Source of the DNA: an uncultured Phycisphaerales bacterium
GTDB lineage: Bacteria > Planctomycetota > Phycisphaerae > Sedimentisphaerales > Anaerobacaceae
Length of the DNA stretch: 15,479 nucleotides
NCBI GenBank assembly: GCA_937927975.1
Contig: CALEZT010000264.1
Location: 1-15,479, forward strand
Reading direction: 5' to 3'
The translations under genes and the position numbers were made by a program. Each line of letters begins with the position of its first letter. Position 1 is the stretch's first letter. Below the pieces are notes generated by a model. That model searched no databases. It was not told the DNA's origin and saw only the letters and a program-made list of their open reading frames with translations. Below are positions 8,815 through 15,479 of this stretch, piece after piece.

Positions 8815-10512
8815 CTACAATTGTGGAACGCCGACGAGAATCGCCTGCTCTGCGCCGGGCGGACTCGTCGGCGCGTACTCGGCCCAGACAAGACCCTCGC
8901 GTCGCTTCTCATGAGAAGGCTTCGGGAGTTGTCCCTCGTACTGGGCATAGCACTTGGCTCCAAGCACAAGAACGACAGGTTCTGTTCTCGCCGGTCCGAG
9001 AATCAGATCCCGGATCTGTTCGACGTCGAGTTCGCGGGACTGCGAGTCCCCATAATTCAGGCCATAGGCGTATTCTCCTGTACGGCCCGTGAGAAGAACA
9101 TCGTCACGCTTGCAGAACCAGCAGACGGCCCCGACAAAACGATTCTCCGCGATGAAAGTACTCTTGGCGGAGACGCCGGAAGCATGCGACAGAAGAGACT
9201 CGCCAGGAGCCTTCTCCGGAGGTAACGCCGCGGCAATGATGAAGTGCCAACTGAATATGAACAGCACCGGCCCGGCACAGGTGAGCGAGAGTCTCGCGTG
9301 AACGCGTTGTCTGGTTGTCGCCGCCCGGCACAAAACGACCCAGGCAACGAGCCCCGCAGCGGCGATCCCCCATTCCCACATGGCCACCCTGTCGTACATC
9401 CCCGGCACAGCGAAGAGGGCCACAACCAGGATGGTGAGAAGAGAACCAACTCCCAGCATGAGCACCCAGATGCCGACGACAAAGCCCTTCGTATCGCCTT
9501 CCTTCAGACACCGAAGCAATCCAACGGCGATCAGAAACGCCAGAGGCGGAAAACAGGGGAGGATGTATGTACCGAGCTTGCCGCTCGATGCGGAGAACAA
9601 GAGAAACGGAAGCGCGAACCAACAAATGGCCAAGCGTATCATCGGCTGACTCCGGTTCGTGTGTCGCAACCCCTGAACAATGGGCCCGACAAGGGGCGTC
9701 CAGGGCATTGCTCCGGCCAGGAGAATCGGAACATAGAACCAGAAAGGCGCCGGATGTTGTCCCCCATGCGGCGAAGTGAACCGCGCGACATGCTCCACCC
9801 AGAAGAAGTACCGCCAGAAATCTGGCTCCCGGCCATGGATCGCGAGGGCCCATGGGAGCACAACCAGAAAGGCGGCCACGAGCGGGACCCAGGCTGTGCG
9901 CAGGCAGATCCTGAGCCGACCCTGCCAGAGGGCGAAGGGGAAGATCACGATGACCGGCACCGCCAGGGCCAGAAACCCTTTGGTGAGGAATGCCAAGCCG
10001 CAAGCCACTCCCGCAATGACGAGCAGAATCAGTCTTGGGCGAGGCGCCTGCTGCTCATAGGCGAAGTGAAGCAGGAGGATCGCGGCAGTCACAAACAGCG
10101 ACAACATACCGTCGAGAATGCTAAACACGCCAATGGCCAGGACCTCAAAGGACAGGAGGAACACCGTCGTAGCGAGCCACGGCGTCGCGCCATCGTCCGT
10201 GAATCTGCGGGCCCACACGAACAACAGCACCGCCGTCAGGCCGGCAGCGATCGCGGAAGGCAAGCGTATGGCGAATGCACTTTCACCAAATAGCCACATC
10301 GACGCGGCGTTCAGCCAGTAGCCCAGAGGAGGTTTCTCGAAGTACCTTAGTCCATTCAGGCGAGGGACAATCCAATCGCCCGAAACCAACATCTCTCTGG
10401 GGATCTCGGCATACCGGGTCTCATCGGGGATCACCAGGGGCCGCACACCCAGGGGAAGGACGTACAGGACCAGGAACACCGCAACAAACGTCAACGGAAG
10501 CATCAGTCGCAT
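8815..10512 (-). CDS. arnT: Undecaprenyl-phosphate-L-Ara4N:lipid A aminoarabinosyltransferase
   Basis: A polytopic GT39-family membrane enzyme of about 565 residues, close to E. coli ArnT (550). It transfers 4-amino-4-deoxy-L-arabinose from its undecaprenyl carrier onto lipid A phosphates on the periplasmic face of the inner membrane. Hallmarks are the first periplasmic-loop motif DETRYAEIPREML (about 30-42, holding the catalytic Asp), SGDWIVPRLNGLRYFEKPP, LTKGFLALAVPV, REPDFWRYFFWVEH, APFWFYVP and SSGKLGTYILPCFPPLA, all matching E. coli ArnT nearly word for word. A C-terminal periplasmic domain contains TGEYAYGLNYGDSQ. Three starts are possible: GTG 10518, ATG 10512 and ATG 10503. I chose 10512 because GAGG stands 5 bases before it; 10503 would give a TGATG junction with the DUF2279 gene. 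This is the true ArnT of the cluster, while the other GT39 gene is divergent. Confidence 0.93.
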   Translation of the reverse strand: MRLMLPLTFVAVFLVLYVLPLGVRPLVIPDETRYAEIPREMLVSGDWIVPRLNGLRYFEKPPLGYWLNAASMWLFGESAFAIRLPSAIAAGLTAVLLFVWARRFTDDGATPWLATTVFLLSFEVLAIGVFSILDGMLSLFVTAAILLLHFAYEQQAPRPRLILLVIAGVACGLAFLTKGFLALAVPVIVIFPFALWQGRLRICLRTAWVPLVAAFLVVLPWALAIHGREPDFWRYFFWVEHVARFTSPHGGQHPAPFWFYVPILLAGAMPWTPLVGPIVQGLRHTNRSQPMIRLAICWFALPFLLFSASSGKLGTYILPCFPPLAFLIAVGLLRCLKEGDTKGFVVGIWVLMLGVGSLLTILVVALFAVPGMYDRVAMWEWGIAAAGLVAWVVLCRAATTRQRVHARLSLTCAGPVLFIFSWHFIIAAALPPEKAPGESLLSHASGVSAKSTFIAENRFVGAVCWFCKRDDVLLTGRTGEYAYGLNYGDSQSRELDVEQIRDLILGPARTEPVVLVLGAKCYAQYEGQLPKPSHEKRREGLVWAEYAPTSPPGAEQAILVGVPQL

Positions 10513-11459
10513 TCCCACCTCGTCGGAAGATAGGTGTAAGGCACTTGATAGTAGTCGAAGACCCCGCCCGCACGATGGCCCGTGAGTCTCTCCAGCAGAT
10601 AGGTCATATTCAGTCCGATGCCGACGTAACCATAGCGGTGTTGCCCGTTGAAGTAATCATCGTCGCCGGAAACGTAGCCCCGCGTGTAGTAGCCTGTCTG
10701 CAATTCCAGGGCCTTGAGGACAGGGTTGCCCGTTCTGAGCCAGCCGTCCAGCTTGAATGCCAGCAGGAACTTCTGGCCGGAATAGTCGGTGAGGATATCG
10801 AAACGCTCCCCACTACGGGCGGCTGGAGAGGGGAACCACTCCCACCGCAAATCCACCCTCTCCCGGACGGCAGGAAACCGATGGCGCAGATACGCCAAGC
10901 CCACACCCAGGGTATTCATGGCTTCATCCTGCCAACTGTACCCCTCGCTCACGCTGAAACCGTCTCCGATCTCGATCAGCGACATCGTCAGCCAACTGCT
11001 CGCCGCACCGATCAGGATGGCGTCATTGTCGGAGTACCCCCAGTCCTTGTAGACCCGGTTAAAGGCGCTCGCCAGCGCGTAGCAGGTGAACACGTGCCCG
11101 AGTTTGTCGGCGCCCCCGTAGGGGGTGTCGCTGCCGAACCAGCCTTCATTGGACGTGTTGAATGAATGACTGCCGTAATCCCATCCGGCAAAACCAATCG
11201 CTGCGATGGTCCCCACGGTCACCGCATTCAGTGCGATCACCTTCCTCTCCCGTGACCAGTCCCCCACGGACCACCACGGAGGCTCTTCCGGCGTCTTCTG
11301 TTCTGTCTCCTCCGTTAGCCCAAGCATGAAACTCGGGCCTGGAAGCCGGGGCATGGCGTCTATGCCACTGGGCAGAGTCTGTCCCCGCACCAATGTCTGC
11401 AAGCCAGATATTGTCCACATCGCCGTCATGAGCGGTATAAGGAACGACGTATGCTTCAT
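10503..11459 (-). CDS. DUF2279 (YfiM-like) exported envelope protein
   Basis: A 318-residue protein. I start it at the ATG at 11459, which has AAGGAG about 5 bases upstream and an N-terminal hydrophobic signal (MKHTSFLIPLMTAMWTIS). A longer frame to 11627 adds Arg/Ser/Cys-rich sequence overlapping the permease gene and is rejected. After a Pro/Glu-rich linker, residues about 72-195 match the DUF2279 pattern: a hydrophobic helix, EGWFG, then the conserved GGADKLGH (115-122), further amphipathic helices and SVSEGYSWQDEAMNTLG (about 169-185). The C-terminal part (about 200-318) has alternating aromatic and polar residues (ELQTGYYTRGYVSG, RYGYVGIGLNMTYL), as in beta-strands of outer membrane proteins. 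Its molecular function is not known to me. Placement between an LPS-export-type permease and arnT suggests a role at the outer membrane or LPS, which is inference from context. Confidence 0.72.
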   Translation of the reverse strand: MKHTSFLIPLMTAMWTISGLQTLVRGQTLPSGIDAMPRLPGPSFMLGLTEETEQKTPEEPPWWSVGDWSRERKVIALNAVTVGTIAAIGFAGWDYGSHSFNTSNEGWFGSDTPYGGADKLGHVFTCYALASAFNRVYKDWGYSDNDAILIGAASSWLTMSLIEIGDGFSVSEGYSWQDEAMNTLGVGLAYLRHRFPAVRERVDLRWEWFPSPAARSGERFDILTDYSGQKFLLAFKLDGWLRTGNPVLKALELQTGYYTRGYVSGDDDYFNGQHRYGYVGIGLNMTYLLERLTGHRAGGVFDYYQVPYTYLPTRWECD

Positions 11460-11487
11460 TCGACTCCTTCTGGGACGTTCCGCAATG

Positions 11488-12591
11488 CTACGTCCGCATC
11501 GTATCGAGCTCGATAAATGCGATGGGCACAAAGATAAAGACCGGCAGCCAGGCCCACAACTCCGGCATGACTCTCCCCGCAAGGACGACCTCCGTCGAGA
11601 GCATTTTGCACACGAACGTGGCAACAAAACACGCGATCGTCAGTGCGAAACTGACAAGGATCGCTGATTTCATCGTCTTGGGGTCTCGGCAAATCAGCAC
11701 AGGCAAGCTCACCAGGAGCATCGTCAGATTGATGATGGGTTCCGTGATCCGGAAATGTCGCTGGCTGTGGATCTCGGCCATGTCCTGGGCTCTCGTCTGG
11801 CAACTGGCCAGAGCTGACAGTTGTCGAGAACTGAACAGGGATTTGTACTCCGATTCACACAGGACCGGAATGTCCTTGGGCAGGAGACCGGGCGAATGAT
11901 AGGAGTGCACCACCCGCGGATCGTTCTGCGGCTGGGCATCGTGAAACCGGCCGTTGTCAAGGTCCCATTCGCCCGTCGTCTCATTGAAGCGGGCCCTATC
12001 CGCCGAGATCCACCCGGTTACTTCCCAGATCCCCGGTCTGTCCGTCTTGCGGCGAGTGACGATCGCGGGCGCGTCGAGGGTCGCGGTCTTTACGAAGAAT
12101 GCCCGACCAAAGATCAACGAGCCGTTCCCATCGGAAAGGAAGTCCACCTTGAAATACTCTTCGCCGGGGAGGTCCCCATGACCCCGTGCGAGTTTCGCGC
12201 TGATCGAGGGTATCAACAGCTCCTGATCCCCCACCCATAGAACCGTGGAGAAGAGGGCGAGGCCCAGGATGGGCACGACAATCCTCTGGGCACTGACGCC
12301 GGAGGCAATGATGGCGACCAGTTCATTGTCGCGAACCATCCGTCCCAGTGAAAACACGGCGGCCACAACCGTGATGACCCCGGCGAGATCGCGGAAGTAA
12401 ACGGTTGCGTGGAGGCCGTAGAAGGTTGCGATGTGCATGGAGACGGACCAGATTCCCAGATCGGACTGCTCAGCGAATTCATCCAGATTGACGAACAGAT
12501 CGACGATGACCCACAATCCGATCAGGACGCAGAATGCGATAGCGTAGCCGATCAGGAAGCTCTTCATGATGTAGCGATCCAGAATCTTCAC
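11488..12591 (-). CDS. LptF/LptG-family permease (YjgP/YjgQ), single copy
   Basis: A 367-residue membrane protein of the family that forms the LptB2FG transporter, which pulls LPS out of the inner membrane. Visible are one N-terminal helix (11-32) with the typical MKILDRYIMKSFL start, helices at about 63-82 and 104-121, a periplasmic beta-rich domain (about 130-275), and helices at 285-301, 309-329 and 345-362. That gives the canonical six helices in two groups of three. GRMVRDNELVAIIASGVSAQRI (cytoplasmic coupling region) is characteristic. The start is a GTG at 12591 overlapping the preceding stop as GTGA; an internal ATG at 12567 would cut into the first helix. LptF and LptG normally occur as a pair, and only one member is here. 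It could be half of the general LPS exporter, with its partner elsewhere, or a specialised permease for modified lipid A. The sequence cannot decide between these. Confidence 0.85.
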   Translation of the reverse strand: MKILDRYIMKSFLIGYAIAFCVLIGLWVIVDLFVNLDEFAEQSDLGIWSVSMHIATFYGLHATVYFRDLAGVITVVAAVFSLGRMVRDNELVAIIASGVSAQRIVVPILGLALFSTVLWVGDQELLIPSISAKLARGHGDLPGEEYFKVDFLSDGNGSLIFGRAFFVKTATLDAPAIVTRRKTDRPGIWEVTGWISADRARFNETTGEWDLDNGRFHDAQPQNDPRVVHSYHSPGLLPKDIPVLCESEYKSLFSSRQLSALASCQTRAQDMAEIHSQRHFRITEPIINLTMLLVSLPVLICRDPKTMKSAILVSFALTIACFVATFVCKMLSTEVVLAGRVMPELWAWLPVFIFVPIAFIELDTMRT

Positions 12592-14255
12592 CGCTTGCCA
12601 TCCAGAGTAAACAAGACACAGTCCCTATGCCCGATCTTGCCGCGAGCCAACAATCGCATCGGCCGGTCCTCGTCCACGGGCAGGGAACGAAACACCGCCT
12701 CTTTCGCGATGACGTAGTGGACGCCCGGCGTGTCCCACAGTGTCTCAATCGAACTGGCGAACCGGGGTTCGAGCGGCCTGGACAAGTTCGCCATGAACTT
12801 GATATCTTCGGCATCGGGACCCACGCGGAAGAAGGTGACGGTGCCCCGGGCCTTCTCCTGTAGGGCTTCAACCTGTTGAACGAAGGGCCCGGTCCTTTCC
12901 AGGGAATACAGGACGGGGCCGGCCACCCCAAGATGGACGACGAGGAAGGTCGCAGCACCGACCGCGAGTAGATACAGGTCTCGATTCGGAACACACCTCC
13001 AGCCGCGATCCAGCTTCCATGCGGCTATCTGGGGAGGAATGAGCAGGCCCAAGGTGACGAGACTGCACATGCGCCATTCAGGCTGGCGCAGGCATGCGAA
13101 CACCAGGAGTCCCCCTACGCCCACAGCGGAGATGAGGGGCAGACAGGCGCAGATGGCGAGAAACACTCGTTTAGTCCAAAGCAAGAGGCCCGCGAGGGAG
13201 GCATCCGCCAGGAAGGAGGAGGCGATCAGCGAGAGAGCCGGGACGATGGGCATGACATACCGGGTCTTCTTGGCCGCAGGTATCGACAAGGCCAGAAGCA
13301 CAACGACAACCCAGAGAATCAAGACGCCCAGAAAGCGGGCCTCCTCGGTTTTCCTGTTCACGACGTCACGGAAGCGCGAGATTGCCACGAGGATCGCCAG
13401 AGGGTAGGTCACGGCGTAGGACACCAGACTCCCGTACCAGTAGTACGCAAAGCCCGGGCCTTTGTCGCCGAATCGGCCGGTCATCTGGGCCTCGATTACC
13501 TGTCGCAGGAAAGGCGTCCCTCCCTGGGCCCGGGCGGCGAGCAAGAGACCGCCGAGGCACAGAACGAATAGCCCCCCGGCCAGGGTCCCCGCAAGGAGCA
13601 TCCGCTTGAATCGGCCATTCCAGAGATAGTAAACGCACGTCACAGCCGCCGGGATAAGCAGCCCTAAGGGGCCGCGAAAGGCAAACCCCAAGGCCCAGGC
13701 CACGGGCAGCAGCCAAAGGCGTCTGCGTCGCCCGAGACAATCCGACGAACAGACCAGATAGAAGGACAACGCAGTCGCCAGGCTGGCGTACTGATCCAGG
13801 GCGACGCTGCGAGACGCAGCGAGGAATTCAACCGTGAACAGAGCAAACAGGACCGCCGCGAGCCCCTTCTGTCGAGAGCGCATCGCGCCGATCCGGTAGG
13901 TGAGAACCAGGACCAGGGCGGCGGCGACAGCCGTAGGCAGCACGGCCGTGAATGGCGTCACGCGTCCCAGGGACAGCGATGCCAGGTAGATCAAAACAAT
14001 CGATGTGGCTGGATAGTCCGGATAGGGTGTGCCGTAGGCGGTGGGAAAGAAGCTCGGGCCGTCCCGAAGCATCTCCTGGGCGAACAAGGCAAAGCGGGCA
14101 TCGAAGTTGATGAATTCCGGGGCCAGCGCGAAAGTGAAGGCAGTCACCCCACAGGAGAAGATCAACAGAGAATCCGTCTTTGTGGATCGGGACTGCACGG
14201 CAGCAGAGACGGCTGCCTCCCGTCCCAAATCCAGGTATCTGCCTTCCAAGGACAT
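12588..14255 (-). CDS. Divergent GT39/ArnT-like membrane glycosyltransferase
   Basis: A 555-residue polytopic protein starting at the ATG at 14255, which overlaps the arnD stop as TGATG. A longer frame to 14423 overlaps arnD deeply and is rejected. Its first loop carries FDARFALFAQEML (about 51-63), which aligns with the DETRYAEIPREML motif of ArnT and retains the Asp (D52). Where ArnT has FEKPP, it has PYPDYPATS. About ten to twelve hydrophobic helices follow, then a C-terminal soluble domain from about residue 455 (VEALQEKARGTVTFFRVGPD onwards) that is expected in the periplasm. The family uses polyprenyl-phosphate sugars as donors. It is too different from the arnT in the same operon to be a simple duplicate, so it probably transfers a sugar to another acceptor or site. 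A degenerate or accessory ArnT is the alternative. Donor and acceptor are unknown. Confidence 0.78.
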   Translation of the reverse strand: MSLEGRYLDLGREAAVSAAVQSRSTKTDSLLIFSCGVTAFTFALAPEFINFDARFALFAQEMLRDGPSFFPTAYGTPYPDYPATSIVLIYLASLSLGRVTPFTAVLPTAVAAALVLVLTYRIGAMRSRQKGLAAVLFALFTVEFLAASRSVALDQYASLATALSFYLVCSSDCLGRRRRLWLLPVAWALGFAFRGPLGLLIPAAVTCVYYLWNGRFKRMLLAGTLAGGLFVLCLGGLLLAARAQGGTPFLRQVIEAQMTGRFGDKGPGFAYYWYGSLVSYAVTYPLAILVAISRFRDVVNRKTEEARFLGVLILWVVVVLLALSIPAAKKTRYVMPIVPALSLIASSFLADASLAGLLLWTKRVFLAICACLPLISAVGVGGLLVFACLRQPEWRMCSLVTLGLLIPPQIAAWKLDRGWRCVPNRDLYLLAVGAATFLVVHLGVAGPVLYSLERTGPFVQQVEALQEKARGTVTFFRVGPDAEDIKFMANLSRPLEPRFASSIETLWDTPGVHYVIAKEAVFRSLPVDEDRPMRLLARGKIGHRDCVLFTLDGKR

Positions 14256-15142
14256 CACTGCGGCACCTGACAAGCGACCCATCCCTCGCGCCCGGGAATC
14301 GTGGCGGCTTCGATTCGGGCCGTCCCGATAGGCCCGGAGTCCTGGAGCAGATCGCCCAAAGGGACAAAGCAATGGCCCAGCGACAGCGCCTTCTTCACGT
14401 ATCGTTCGAACATGTCCAGGCAAACGATGCCTTCGACTTCGGCATGGATGGTAAGAACATTGAGCTTGCCGGGTCGGAGCAGGCCGAGCATGTACTCGTT
14501 GTAGTTGTCGCGCGACACGCCGCTTCGCCCGATGGCTTCATCATAGGTGGGCAGGGTCACAGGAATCTGAGGCTGCGGCAGCTCGCGTCCCTTCACGACG
14601 GGCCGAAAGATGCTGTCGCCCTTGCAGTCGCTGTTGTACTGAAAGACAAATCTGGCCTTCTCCTCCAGAACGAGGTCGTTGCATTTCCAGGCGGGGACGG
14701 CCGAGCAGACCGGCGGGTGGCCCAGGATCTCCGAGAGCATCTCGGCTCCCCAGTCCAGGGACCGGCAAATGGCGTCGGCGTTCATTCGGTCGATCCGGGC
14801 CTGCCAAGCGTGGTGGTCCCAGGCATGAAGCCCCACTTCATGGCCGGCCTGTCCGGTGTCGCGGATGACATGAGCGAGCTTCTTTCCGATAACGGGTCCG
14901 GGCCAGAGGGTTCCCCGCAGCAAGACGTCCCAGCCATAGAGCCGGGAGGCTTTCGTCCGAAGCATCTTCAACAGAAACGCCGGGCGCAGCAGTCGCCACA
15001 GATGGCGGCCCATATTGTCCGGGCCCACACTGAAGAAGAACGTGGCCTCGACGCCGTGGCGCGCAAGGACCGCGCAGAGGTTCGGAACGCCGATCCGAGT
15101 TCCTCGGAAGGTATCGACATCGATTCGCAGACCTATCCTCAT
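14255..15142 (-). CDS. arnD: 4-deoxy-4-formamido-L-arabinose-phosphoundecaprenol deformylase
   Basis: A 295-residue polysaccharide deacetylase family enzyme, almost identical in length to E. coli ArnD. It removes the formyl group from undecaprenyl-phosphate-Ara4FN at the cytoplasmic face of the inner membrane, giving the Ara4N donor used by ArnT. The match to E. coli ArnD is nearly word for word at [13 protein letters not shown] (4-16, with metal/catalytic Asp D8 and D10), [17 protein letters not shown] (35-51), [22 protein letters not shown] (101-114, with metal-ligand histidines), [28 protein letters not shown] and TIHAEVEG (231-238, H233). The end GREGWVACQ also corresponds to the E. coli protein. 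The start ATG at 15142 overlaps the arnA stop as ATGA. All expected catalytic positions are intact, so the enzyme should be active. Confidence 0.96.
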   Translation of the reverse strand: MRIGLRIDVDTFRGTRIGVPNLCAVLARHGVEATFFFSVGPDNMGRHLWRLLRPAFLLKMLRTKASRLYGWDVLLRGTLWPGPVIGKKLAHVIRDTGQAGHEVGLHAWDHHAWQARIDRMNADAICRSLDWGAEMLSEILGHPPVCSAVPAWKCNDLVLEEKARFVFQYNSDCKGDSIFRPVVKGRELPQPQIPVTLPTYDEAIGRSGVSRDNYNEYMLGLLRPGKLNVLTIHAEVEGIVCLDMFERYVKKALSLGHCFVPLGDLLQDSGPIGTARIEAATIPGREGWVACQVPQ

Positions 15143-15479
15143 AGGGCATTCAGCCGAATGGACTCCTTGGGACCTTGGGACGGGACGGAGACGATCCGGG
15201 CTGCCTTCCTGCGAGGGTGGGCCACAGCGGCTGTCTCCACGATCTGTGCCGTTTCCTCATCAATCACGATCTCTCCCGTCCGGACAGCCTCTCGAAGGAA
15301 GAAGTCGAGGGTCTGCTCCGTGGACTGTTCCAATCCGATGGTGGGATTCCACCCCAGGAGTCTGCGGGCGTTTTTGATGCTCGGCCGCCGATGCTCCACA
15401 TCTTGATAGCCGGCGCCGTAGTAGGAACCGCTTTCGATCTCTCGGAATCCGGCGAAGGGTGGAAACAGGTGCCGTAGCG
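15139..15479 (-). CDS. arnA: ArnA C-terminal UDP-glucuronate decarboxylase domain, 3' end only
   Basis: The minus-strand frame is open from the right edge to the TGA at 15141-15139; 112 full residues are visible. It begins [11 protein letters not shown], then [30 protein letters not shown] and [10 protein letters not shown], matching the C-terminal end of E. coli ArnA. There the dehydrogenase domain oxidises and decarboxylates UDP-glucuronate to UDP-4-keto-pentose using NAD. Whether the N-terminal formyltransferase domain is fused here cannot be seen, so a stand-alone decarboxylase is possible. After the shared core, the protein continues about 45 residues ([16 protein letters not shown] and so on), where E. 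coli ArnA stops after about ten; this tail is unusual. The gene overlaps arnD by four bases. The catalytic residues lie outside the window. Confidence 0.88.
   Translation of the reverse strand, partial: LRHLFPPFAGFREIESGSYYGAGYQDVEHRRPSIKNARRLLGWNPTIGLEQSTEQTLDFFLREAVRTGEIVIDEETAQIVETAAVAHPRRKAARIVSVPSQGPKESIRLNAL

Larger units (their letters stand above)
3145..15479 (-). other. Predicted single operon: lipid A aminoarabinose modification plus tripartite RND efflux
   Basis: Nine consecutive same-strand genes run from the right edge to 3145. Junctions in order of transcription are arnA/arnD ATGA overlap (15142-15139), arnD/GT39 TGATG (14257-14253), GT39/LptFG GTGA (12591-12588), LptFG/DUF2279 gap of 28 bases, DUF2279/arnT overlap (TGATG at 10505-10501, or a slightly longer overlap if the upstream ATG is used), arnT/tolC-like gap of 15 bases, tolC-like/adaptor gap of 79 bases, and adaptor/RND TAATG (6209-6205). 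No intervening promoter or terminator was recognised. This spacing is typical of translational coupling within one transcript. The promoter must lie beyond the right edge, probably before arnB or arnC. The adaptor junction is the only place where an internal promoter would have much room. Confidence 0.75.

Noticed and set aside
7684..9225. A 513-codon plus-strand frame across the tolC-like and arnT genes
   Set aside because: It spans the boundary of two well-supported minus-strand genes and has no recognisable motif or signal, so it is an antisense shadow.
9244..10293. A 349-codon plus-strand frame opposite arnT
   Set aside because: The translation is a highly charged, Arg/Gln/Glu-rich sequence typical of reading antisense to a membrane protein gene.
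14256..14423. The N-terminal extension of the divergent GT39 frame
   Set aside because: It overlaps the highly conserved end of arnD, and the TGATG junction at 14257-14253 gives a start that fits the rest of the operon.
1..15479. CRISPR arrays, tRNA or rRNA genes, and integrase attachment sites
   Set aside because: I looked for regularly spaced repeats, cloverleaf-like sequence and recombinase genes and found none that could be supported.

Overview
The window reads as chromosomal DNA from a GC-rich diderm bacterium, with every supported gene on the minus strand. The LptF/G-type permease, with its 'VIVDLFVNLDEF' first helix and 'VYFRDLAG' segment, resembles planctomycetal YjgP/YjgQ proteins as I remember them. 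Planctomycetota is therefore my best guess, but it is an inference and no taxonomic marker is present.

Layout from left to right, which is the reverse of transcription. (1) Positions 1-322 hold the truncated end of an ISKra4-like transposase that runs off the left edge. (2) Positions 408-2651 hold a complete recD2-type helicase. (3) Positions 2652-3144 are about 490 bases without a convincing gene. This stretch contains a direct repeat, an inverted repeat and a stem-loop just behind the neighbouring operon. (4) Positions 3145-15479 hold one tightly packed series of nine genes, read from the right edge leftwards: arnA (3' end only), arnD, a divergent ArnT-like GT39 transferase, a single LptF/LptG-type permease, a DUF2279/YfiM-like envelope protein, a canonical arnT, then a TolC-type outer membrane factor, a periplasmic adaptor lipoprotein and an RND pump.

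The cluster is very probably one transcript. Five of its eight junctions are stop/start overlaps (ATGA, TGATG, GTGA, TGATG region, TAATG), two have gaps of 15 and 28 bases, and the largest gap is 79 bases. ArnA and ArnD are cytoplasmic steps that make undecaprenyl-phosphate-L-Ara4N. ArnT moves the aminosugar onto lipid A in the periplasm, which lowers surface negative charge and protects against cationic peptides and polymyxins. ArnB and ArnC would be expected just beyond the right edge. The unusual content is what sits inside and behind the arn genes: a second GT39 enzyme, a lone LPS-export-type permease, a DUF2279 protein and a complete tripartite efflux system. The known arnE/arnF flippase genes are not in the window. 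I read the cluster as a combined envelope-modification and efflux island; the functional link between its two halves is a hypothesis drawn from gene order.
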